6,415 bases of DNA from an uncultured Collinsella sp. (GTDB lineage: Bacteria; Actinomycetota; Coriobacteriia; Coriobacteriales; Coriobacteriaceae), in assembly GCA_958448375.1 (NCBI GenBank), contig CAUDDU010000059.1, positions 1-6,415 on the forward strand. Direction: 5' to 3'. Positions 1 through 4,092 of this stretch are shown here, one piece after another. The number at the start of each line of letters is the position of its first letter. Position 1 is the stretch's first letter. The position numbers were made by a program, and so were the translations under genes. The notes beneath the pieces were generated by a model. It did no database searches. It was not told where the DNA came from and saw only the letters and a program-made list of their open reading frames with translations.

Positions 1-1
1 C

Positions 2-919
2 ATGGATCTGCCCATCAGCTTGCAAGACATCACGTATGCCGAGAACTATCTGGCGCAGGGCGACCTGGCTACGGCGACGCCGCTGCTGGAGCGTCTGGTA
101 GAGCTCGCCGAGGAGTATATCGACGCTGAGTGCAAGACGGAGGAGAAGCGCCAATACTTTAGCTTCGATAGCAAGTTTGAGCGCTTGGCCTATCGCCGCG
201 TGGAGAAGGATCCGCGCGAGCTCGTGCAGGTCGAGGTGCCGTTTGACCGCCTGTACTCTGATATGGCGTTTGCCTACATTCGCCAGCAGGATTATGTGAG
301 CGCTCGTAATGCCCTGATGCAGGCTGTGCGTTGGGACCCCATGAACTGCAACTATCGCTTGGATTTGGCCGAGCTGTTCCGCGCACTCGAGGACAAGCAG
401 GAATGGGCATCGCTCTCGTTCTCGGTGCTGGAGCGTGCAAGCGATGGCAAGTGCGCCGCCCGCGCTTACGCCAATCTAGGTCAGTACTTCTTGGAGCCCG
501 AGACCGAGAACGTTTCGGCTGCCGTGGGCTGCGCGCGTCTGGCGCTGCGCCTGGCGCCCAACGATGCGCATACGACGCGCCTGCTCAACAAGATCCATAC
601 CACCTATCCGGATGCCGCCGATGAGAGCGACGAGCACGTGATGGGTGAACTGGCCCTGCAAGGCGTTCCGACCTCGCCTTCGGCCGAGATTGCCATCTGC
701 CTGATTATGTGCGCGACCGATGCTGCAAGCGACGGCGACAAGCAGGAGGCGACGCGCCTGACGGTGCGTGCTCGCGACTTGGTGGGCGAGGAGGCCTGCG
801 CGGCGATTATTAAACTGGTGCGCGAGAGCGATGCCGAGCTCAATGCCGAGCGCAAGGCAAAGCGCGAAGCTACGGGCAAGGGTTCCGATGGCGCCAAGGA
901 GGCCGGCGATGCCCAGTAA
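2..919 (+). CDS. TPR-repeat protein, possibly 5'-partial
   Basis: This frame of at least 305 residues encodes a soluble, mainly alpha-helical protein with tetratricopeptide-like repeats. I see no signal peptide or membrane segment. Candidate helix pairs lie at about residues 8-40 (AENYLAQGDLATATPLLERL), 84-117 (DMAFAYIRQQDYVSARNALM, ending WDPMN), 118-150 and 151-190 (ending LRLAPND). The WDP and LAPN ends are typical of TPR boundaries. Residues 270-305 are a charged, low-complexity tail rich in Lys, Glu and Ala. TPR proteins are usually scaffolds for protein-protein contact, and the partner cannot be read from the sequence. The first ATG is one base from the window edge, so no ribosome binding site can be checked and the true start may lie upstream. 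The gene ends inside smpB with an 11-base overlap, so the two are probably co-transcribed. I do not recognise a named family. The coding call is firm; the function is unknown. Confidence 0.85.
   Translation: MDLPISLQDITYAENYLAQGDLATATPLLERLVELAEEYIDAECKTEEKRQYFSFDSKFERLAYRRVEKDPRELVQVEVPFDRLYSDMAFAYIRQQDYVSARNALMQAVRWDPMNCNYRLDLAELFRALEDKQEWASLSFSVLERASDGKCAARAYANLGQYFLEPETENVSAAVGCARLALRLAPNDAHTTRLLNKIHTTYPDAADESDEHVMGELALQGVPTSPSAEIAICLIMCATDAASDGDKQEATRLTVRARDLVGEEACAAIIKLVRESDAELNAERKAKREATGKGSDGAKEAGDAQ
896..902 (+). promoter_or_regulatory. Ribosome binding site of smpB, inside the upstream gene
   Basis: AAGGAGG is a near-perfect anti-16S match six bases before the ATG at 909. It lies within the last codons of the TPR gene. 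It fixes the smpB start at 909, although the same frame is open further upstream, and it suggests translational coupling. Confidence 0.85.
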
Positions 920-1379
920 GCGCGAGCGCAAACTCATTTCCAAGAATCGCTCGGCACATCACGAGTACTTTATCGATGAGACGTTTGAGTGCGGTATTGA
1001 GCTGAGCGGCACCGAGGTCAAGTCGATTCGCGAGCGCGCCTGTCAGATCACTGACACTTTTGCGCTGATTCGTGGCGGCGAGTGCTGGCTCGTCGGACTG
1101 CATATCCACCCTTATAGCCATGGTGGCGTGTGGAATCGCGATCCCGACCGTCGGCGTCGTCTGCTGCTGCACCGCAAGGAGATCGACTTTCTTGACGGCA
1201 AACTTCGCAACCGTGGTTATGCGCTGGTTCCGTTGGAGCTCTACTTTAATACCGACGGCCGCGTAAAGCTGCTGCTGGGTCTGGGTCGCGGCAAGAAGCT
1301 CTACGACAAGCGCGAGGACATGGCCAAGCGTGATGTCCAACGCGAGATCGACCGCGCCCTCAAGGAACGCAACCGGTAG
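909..1379 (+). CDS. smpB: SsrA-binding protein SmpB
   Basis: SmpB is a cytoplasmic RNA-binding protein that binds tmRNA and brings it to stalled ribosomes for trans-translation. Its C-terminal tail occupies the empty mRNA channel. The 156-residue product has the usual family length. Recognisable blocks are HHEYFIDETFECGIELSGTE followed by VKSIRER (residues about 17-43, the start of the OB-fold barrel), LVGLHIHPYSHGG (about 60-72), RRRRLLLHRKEI, and the tail GKKLYDKREDMAKRD followed by basic helical residues. The start at 909 is set by AAGGAGG six bases upstream; codons before it in the same frame lie inside the TPR gene and do not resemble SmpB. The gene overlaps the TPR stop by 11 bases. In many bacteria ssrA follows smpB, but I see no tmRNA 3' end in the next 200 bases. 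Identification is firm. Confidence 0.97.
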   Translation: MPSKRERKLISKNRSAHHEYFIDETFECGIELSGTEVKSIRERACQITDTFALIRGGECWLVGLHIHPYSHGGVWNRDPDRRRRLLLHRKEIDFLDGKLRNRGYALVPLELYFNTDGRVKLLLGLGRGKKLYDKREDMAKRDVQREIDRALKERNR

Positions 1380-1391
1380 GCGCTCTATATA

Positions 1392-1458
1392 AGTTGCGGT
1401 GAGATACGGACTGTTTTGCCTGTTTGAGGGGCTATTCAGTCCCTATTTCACCGCAACT
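1392..1458 (+). repeat. 67-base imperfect palindrome (REP/MITE-like hairpin)
   Basis: Two 22-base arms (1392-1413 and 1437-1458) are inverted copies with 20 of 22 positions complementary. The exceptions are one G-T wobble (1403/1447) and one C-C mismatch (1407/1443). The outer 11 base pairs (AGTTGCGGTGA / TCACCGCAACT) are perfect. The 23-base loop is T/G-rich and could form a small inner stem. It lies 12 bases after the smpB stop and 42 bases before a conventional terminator. With no T-run after it, it is unlikely to be the terminator itself. A dispersed intergenic repeat is the most likely reading; a processing or stability hairpin for the smpB mRNA is the alternative. Confidence 0.75.
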
Positions 1459-1500
1459 GCGGGCGTCTCATCTTTCTTACTGTTCTAACACATATGTCTC

Positions 1501-1534
1501 AAAGGCGGCGTCCGTTATGGGTGCCGCCTTTTTT
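1501..1534 (+). terminator. Intrinsic terminator after smpB
   Basis: The arms AAAGGCGGC (1501-1509) and GCCGCCTTT (1523-1531) pair perfectly over 9 bases around a 13-base loop. They are followed by a six-T run at 1529-1534. It should end the TPR-smpB transcript before the flavin-reductase gene. Confidence 0.85.
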
Positions 1535-1585
1535 GTGGGTACATACATTCATGAGGTTCCAACCCGAGCTAGGGGAGTGATCGTT

Positions 1586-2089
1586 ATGGACAAAACTGCG
1601 TTCTTTACCATGCCGAGTGGCCTGTACGTGGTGAGCGCCGCGGCAGATGGGCTGCGCGCCGGCTGCGTCATCAACACTGCGGTGCAGGTGACGTCCATGC
1701 CGCCGCGTATTTCGGTTGCCGTGAACAAGGACAATGTCACCTCGGGCGTCATCGCATCGGCCAAAGCGTTCGCGCTGACCGTGATCGATCAGACCGCCGA
1801 CATGCTCTACATCGGTAACTTTGGGTTCCGCACCAGCAGCGATTATGACAAGTTTGCCAAATACGAGACCCGCGAGACGGCTCTGGGCATGCCCTATGTG
1901 CCCGAGCACGCGGCGGCCCTGTTTAGCTGCCGTTTGATCGACACTGTGGATGTGGGCACGCATCTGCTGTTTATTGGCGAGGTCGAGGATGCCGAGCGCC
2001 TGAGCGACGAGACGCCGCTGACGTACGACTACTATCACAAGGTGCTAAAGGGCAAGACGCCGCCCAAAGCCTCGTCGTATCAAGGCTAG
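1586..2089 (+). CDS. Flavin reductase domain protein (Hrb/flavoredoxin type)
   Basis: The 167-residue product matches the FMN-binding flavin-reductase-like domain that forms the N-terminal half of high-molecular-weight rubredoxin (Hrb) in anaerobes such as Moorella. These proteins take electrons from NAD(P)H and pass them through FMN to a rubredoxin. Visible family features are SGLYVVSA (residues 11-18), INTAVQVTSMPPRISVAVNK (about 30-49), the loop GNFGFRTSSDYDKF (about 76-89), GTHLLFIGEV, and the end block YDYYHKVLKGKTPP. The start is the ATG at 1586, preceded by AGGGGAG (1571-1577) eight bases upstream. The frame is open back to 1424, but that stretch crosses the hairpin and terminator and is not plausible protein. 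A GTG at 1577 is possible but is part of the ribosome binding site. The protein is cytosolic, with no signal peptide. The product stops where Hrb would continue into rubredoxin, and a separate rubredoxin gene follows 88 bases on. No convincing promoter is visible upstream. Confidence 0.88.
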   Translation: MDKTAFFTMPSGLYVVSAAADGLRAGCVINTAVQVTSMPPRISVAVNKDNVTSGVIASAKAFALTVIDQTADMLYIGNFGFRTSSDYDKFAKYETRETALGMPYVPEHAAALFSCRLIDTVDVGTHLLFIGEVEDAERLSDETPLTYDYYHKVLKGKTPPKASSYQG

Positions 2090-2106
2090 AAATGTTCTAA
2101 AAATAC

Positions 2107-2134
2107 TTGTATTATGTTATTGAGAATATATACT
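2107..2134 (+). promoter_or_regulatory. Candidate promoter of the rubredoxin gene
   Basis: In the AT-rich 88-base spacer, TTGTAT (2107-2112) and TATACT (2129-2134) are separated by 16 bases and resemble -35 and -10 boxes. A start near 2141 would give a leader of about 37 bases. No terminator is visible after the flavin-reductase stop, so read-through from the upstream gene is also possible. TTATT (2117-2121) and AATAA (2135-2139) form a short inverted repeat spanning the -10 box, which might be an operator but could be chance in AT-rich DNA. Confidence 0.5.
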
Positions 2135-2177
2135 AATAAGTAAGTACACCAGCAGTCACGTTCGAGAGGAGAACATC

Positions 2178-2321
2178 ATGGCTGAGGAGAAGAAGACGTA
2201 TAAGTTTGTGTGCACCGTTTGCGGTTACGAGGTTGAGGTCGACACGCCCGAGCTGCCCGAGGACTACGTGTGCCCGGTGTGCGGCGTCGGTCCCGATCAG
2301 TTTGAGCTCGTCGAGGAGTAA
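2178..2321 (+). CDS. Compact rubredoxin (47 residues)
   Basis: This short gene encodes a one-iron electron carrier. The two Fe-binding knuckles are CTVCGY (C12, C15) and [12 protein letters not shown] (C32, C35), with an aromatic-rich start (YKFVC) and the LPEDYVCP lead-in typical of rubredoxins. Only 16 residues separate the two cysteine pairs, against about 29 in classical rubredoxins of 52-54 residues, so the middle loop (normally carrying the GDP..G..PGT stretch) is missing. It is strongly acidic (E/D-rich) and cytosolic. The ribosome binding site AGGAG (2167-2171) is six bases before the ATG. It follows the flavin-reductase gene and probably receives electrons from that protein, then feeds a flavodiiron protein, rubrerythrin or superoxide reductase encoded elsewhere. 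A zinc-ribbon protein is the main alternative given the short loop, but the CPVCG.GPDQFE knuckle favours rubredoxin. Confidence 0.9.
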   Translation: MAEEKKTYKFVCTVCGYEVEVDTPELPEDYVCPVCGVGPDQFELVEE

Positions 2322-2360
2322 CTCGCAGGCACACGGCGAAAGCCGAACATAGCTCTGTCC

Positions 2361-2396
2361 AAGGGTCCCGGTCGAATTCTCGGCCGGGACCCTTTT
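2361..2396 (+). terminator. Intrinsic terminator after rubredoxin
   Basis: AAGGGTCCCGG (2361-2371) pairs perfectly over 11 bases with CCGGGACCCTT (2384-2394) around a 12-base loop, followed by TTTTGATTT. It lies 40 bases after the rubredoxin stop. On the minus strand the stem is followed by only two T, so it is mainly directional toward the plus strand. Confidence 0.9.
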
Positions 2397-2415
2397 GATT
2401 TATCTGACGGTTTAA

Positions 2416-2446
2416 AACGGTCTCACGTGTTACAGATTAAGACGTT
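2416..2446 (-). terminator. Weak candidate terminator after mntH
   Basis: Read on the minus strand, AACGTCT (2446-2440) pairs with AGACCGTT (2423-2416), with one bulged base and a 16-base loop. Four T follow, counting the last two of the stem. It lies about 26 bases after the mntH stop. The stem is short and the T-run poor, and it overlaps the half-copy repeat at 2428-2447, so this is tentative. Confidence 0.3.
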
Positions 2447-2447
2447 A
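2428..2447 (+). repeat. Solitary copy of the hairpin-arm motif found at 3848-3912
   Basis: TGTTACAGATTAAGACGTTA matches the right arm of the hairpin at 3893-3912 (TGTTACAGATTGAGATGTTT) at 17 of 20 positions. It also closely matches the reverse complement of that hairpin's left arm. No full inverted partner is seen nearby, so this looks like a half or degenerate element. It lies 25 bases beyond the mntH stop codon. Confidence 0.6.
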
Positions 2448-2472
2448 TATCTGGACAGTCACGCCATCCCAA

Positions 2473-3729
2473 TTACATCCCCGTTAGCAGCACGATGTCG
2501 AGAATCGTCACGATGACGCCGATCCCTACGAGCAGCGCGTTGAGCGGGCGCGAGTTGGCGTATTTGCCCATGACGCGGGGTGAACTGGTGAGTCGTATGA
2601 GCACAAAGACCGTAATCGGCAGCTGAAGCGACAGCAGTGCCTGACTCCAGATGAGACCTTCAAAAGGATTTGGGACGACTAGACACGCCGTCACTGCGCC
2701 GACGAAACAGGCCACCACCCCAATCGAGGAATGTCGGTCGTGGATGTCGTATTCCTCGTCGAACATGCCCGCGGTGATGGTGCCCGCCGCCATGCCCGCC
2801 GTCACACTACTCGAGAGGCCCGCAAACAGCAGCGCCACGGCAAAGATGGTCGAGCTTGCCGGGCCCAAGATGGGGGAGAGCGTGGCCGCTGCGACGGCGA
2901 GGTCGTCTACGACCATGCCGTGCGCAAAGAAGGTCGTCGCGGCCAGGATGACCATGGCCGAGTTGATTGCCCAACCCACGCCCATCGAAAAGAGCGTGTC
3001 GAAGAGCTCGTAGCGCAGACGCTCTTCGATAACCTGCTCGCCTTGGCCTTCGAAGTGCATGGATTGGATGACCTCGGAGTGCAGAAAAAGGTTGTGTGGC
3101 ATAACGACCGCACCCAGGACACTCACGATAATCGCGGCCGAGCCGGTGGGCATACTGGGTGTGATCCAGCTTGCGGCGGCCTGCGGCCAGTCGACCTTGA
3201 CCAGCGCAAGCTCGGCCAAAAACGAGAGTCCTACCACGCCGACGAAGGCGATGATCCATCGCTCGGCGCGCTTATAGGAGCTCGTCATGAGCATCGCCAT
3301 CGATACTGCCGCCACGATGACACAGCCCGCGCGCACGGGCAGTCCAAAGAGCATTTGAAGGGCAATCGCGCCACCCAGGACTTCGGCCATGGCGGTGGCG
3401 ATAGTCGCGAGATAGGCACTGGCGAGTACCGTGCGTCCAACGAAGCGGGGAAGGTAGCGCGTCGTGGCCTCGGCAAGACAGGTGCCCGTGGCGATACCCA
3501 GGTGCGCCGCGTTGTGCTGCAGCACAATGAGCATAATCGTGGACAGCGTGACGATCCACAGCAGCGCGTAGCCAAACTGCGAGCCCGCGGCCATATTGGA
3601 GGCCCAGTTGCCCGGGTCGATAAAACCGACGGTCACGAGCAGCCCGGGGCCGATATGCCGCGCAATGTCTAGGCCTCCGTGACCACCGGTGCGCCGGGAG
3701 CCAAAATGATGTTTGAGATGGTTGAGCAT
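2473..3729 (-). CDS. mntH: Nramp-family Mn2+/Fe2+ transporter MntH
   Basis: This 418-residue inner-membrane protein imports Mn2+ (and often Fe2+) together with protons. The Nramp signatures are present: TM1 has GFIDPGNWASN with D38, P39, G40 and N41 (metal-binding Asp and Asn); TM3 has AEVLGGAIALQMLFG with E116; TM6 has A207 and MPHNLFLHS at 210-218 (metal-binding Met and the proton-linked His). About eleven hydrophobic segments follow a short basic N-terminus (residues 1-24), as usual for bacterial MntH (about 410-430 residues). The start is the ATG at 3729, preceded on the minus strand by AGGAG six bases away. A TTG at 3765 would add 12 residues but has no good ribosome binding site. The gene faces gltB divergently and converges on the rubredoxin gene. 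An upstream palindrome (3776-3789) suggests control by a metal-dependent DtxR/MntR-type repressor. Mn import fits oxidative-stress defence in an anaerobe. Confidence 0.95.
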   Translation of the reverse strand: MLNHLKHHFGSRRTGGHGGLDIARHIGPGLLVTVGFIDPGNWASNMAAGSQFGYALLWIVTLSTIMLIVLQHNAAHLGIATGTCLAEATTRYLPRFVGRTVLASAYLATIATAMAEVLGGAIALQMLFGLPVRAGCVIVAAVSMAMLMTSSYKRAERWIIAFVGVVGLSFLAELALVKVDWPQAAASWITPSMPTGSAAIIVSVLGAVVMPHNLFLHSEVIQSMHFEGQGEQVIEERLRYELFDTLFSMGVGWAINSAMVILAATTFFAHGMVVDDLAVAAATLSPILGPASSTIFAVALLFAGLSSSVTAGMAAGTITAGMFDEEYDIHDRHSSIGVVACFVGAVTACLVVPNPFEGLIWSQALLSLQLPITVFVLIRLTSSPRVMGKYANSRPLNALLVGIGVIVTILDIVLLTGM

Positions 3730-3775
3730 GGTGAGCTCCTGCGTGCCGTTTGTTTGACGTCGCAAAGGATACCCG

Positions 3776-3789
3776 TTTTAGGCTTAAAA
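3776..3789 (-). promoter_or_regulatory. Candidate metal-repressor operator of mntH
   Basis: TTTTAGGCTTAAAA is a 14-base palindrome with six of seven pairs complementary (3781/3784 is G-T). It lies about 47 bases upstream of the mntH start, in the 5' leader. The TTAGGC-type half-sites resemble those of DtxR/MntR-family regulators, which commonly repress mntH when metal is plentiful. The family assignment is inferred from the target gene and site shape only. Confidence 0.4.
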
Positions 3790-3811
3790 GTTAACCGCGA
3801 CTAACAAAATT

Positions 3812-3817
3812 ATTGTA
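3812..3817 (-). promoter_or_regulatory. Possible -10 box of mntH
   Basis: On the minus strand TACAAT lies in AT-rich DNA 83 bases before the mntH ATG, with the palindrome at 3776-3789 downstream of it. I find no good -35 hexamer at the right distance, so this is weak. Confidence 0.3.
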
Positions 3818-3847
3818 TTTGAATAGGATGGTGAAAGGGAGTTGCCG

Positions 3848-3912
3848 AAATGTCTTGATCTGTAACAACTAGGGATGGAAATTGGGTCTTCCTGTTACAG
3901 ATTGAGATGTTT
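3848..3912. repeat. 65-base hairpin element with 20-bp stem
   Basis: AAATGTCTTGATCTGTAACA (3848-3867) and TGTTACAGATTGAGATGTTT (3893-3912) pair over all 20 positions with no true mismatch. Sixteen pairs are Watson-Crick and four are G-T. The inner ten pairs are perfect. The loop has 25 bases. A related single arm sits beyond the mntH stop (2428-2447), showing that the motif recurs. The size and plan (20-22-base arms, 23-25-base loop) match the palindrome after smpB, although the sequences differ. It is probably a REP/MITE-like dispersed element; an RNA-level stem or a protein-binding site are alternatives. Confidence 0.75.
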
Positions 3913-3924
3913 GAAGTGGTGAGT

Positions 3925-3978
3925 TTACAGGTCGAACTTGGGGCCCTTGTCGTTGTCCCTGAGGTCGGCGGTGTCCAC
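3925..3978 (-). pseudogene. Possible 3' remnant of a lost minus-strand gene
   Basis: On the minus strand the G+C-rich stretch reads VDTADLRDNDKGPKFDL and then TAA. It looks like a natural acidic/basic protein end rather than random spacer. The frame stays open further upstream for about 26 codons to a stop near 4055, but there is no ATG and no ribosome binding site. I do not recognise the family. The hairpin at 3848-3912 begins 12 bases after this stop, as expected for an element at a gene's 3' end. Chance is a real alternative. Confidence 0.2.
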
Positions 3979-4007
3979 TCGTAGGGCGTGCGTTACGCGA
4001 TTGTTTC

Positions 4008-4050
4008 GAAACGGGTGGGAAACACAACAGGCCGGCGATGCTCCTAGTAT
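4008..4050 (+). promoter_or_regulatory. Candidate gltB control region with GAAAC repeats
   Basis: GAAAC occurs at 4008-4012 and again at 4019-4023, spaced by exactly six bases (11-base period, one helical turn). The first copy is half of the perfect palindrome GTTTCGAAAC (4003-4012), and GTTAC lies at 3992-3996, six bases before it. GTnAC and GAAAC half-sites with six-base spacing are the pattern described for the actinobacterial nitrogen regulator GlnR, though the arrangement here is not canonical. TAGTAT (4045-4050) could be a -10 box with a poor -35, as for an activator-dependent promoter, giving a leader of about 36 bases. Confidence 0.3.
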
Positions 4051-4092
4051 GCCTATTCAACTGACTGTCTAAATATCTAGGGGAGGATCGCG

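Larger units (their letters stand above)
3730..4092. other. 363-base intergenic region between mntH and gltB
   Basis: This is the only long stretch without a supported gene. From left to right it holds the mntH ribosome binding site, a metal-repressor-like palindrome (3776-3789), a possible mntH -10 box (3812-3817), a 65-base hairpin (3848-3912), a G+C-rich stretch that reads like a gene's last codons on the minus strand (3925-3978), GAAAC-type repeats (4008-4023), a weak gltB -10 candidate (4045-4050) and the gltB ribosome binding site. A 25-codon plus-strand frame at 3907 has no ribosome binding site and is not called. Confidence 0.8.

Noticed and set aside
1424..1585. N-terminal extension of the flavin-reductase frame by 54 codons
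   Set aside because: It would run through half of the palindrome and the smpB terminator. The ATG at 1586 has a good ribosome binding site and matches the usual N-terminus of the family.
1380..1585. tmRNA gene (ssrA) next to smpB
   Set aside because: I looked for a tRNA-like 3' end with a GGTTCGA-type T-loop and CCA, and for a tag reading frame ending in Ala-Ala. None is present; a hairpin and a terminator account for the spacer.
2731..3672. A 313-codon plus-strand open frame
   Set aside because: It is antisense to mntH, highly charged with His/Arg/Asp-rich sequence, and shows no domain; MntH on the other strand explains the region fully.
3730..3765. TTG start giving MntH 12 more residues
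   Set aside because: The ATG at 3729 has AGGAG at ideal spacing, and that ribosome binding site would lie inside the extended protein.
3848..3912. Hairpin as an intrinsic terminator
   Set aside because: Neither strand has a G+C-rich stem followed by a T-run, and the inner stem is AT-rich with a 25-base loop.
3907..3984. 25-codon leader peptide upstream of gltB (starts ATGTTTGAAG)
   Set aside because: There is no ribosome binding site, its start lies inside the hairpin arm, and no attenuator-like run of regulatory codons (Glu, Gln) stands out.
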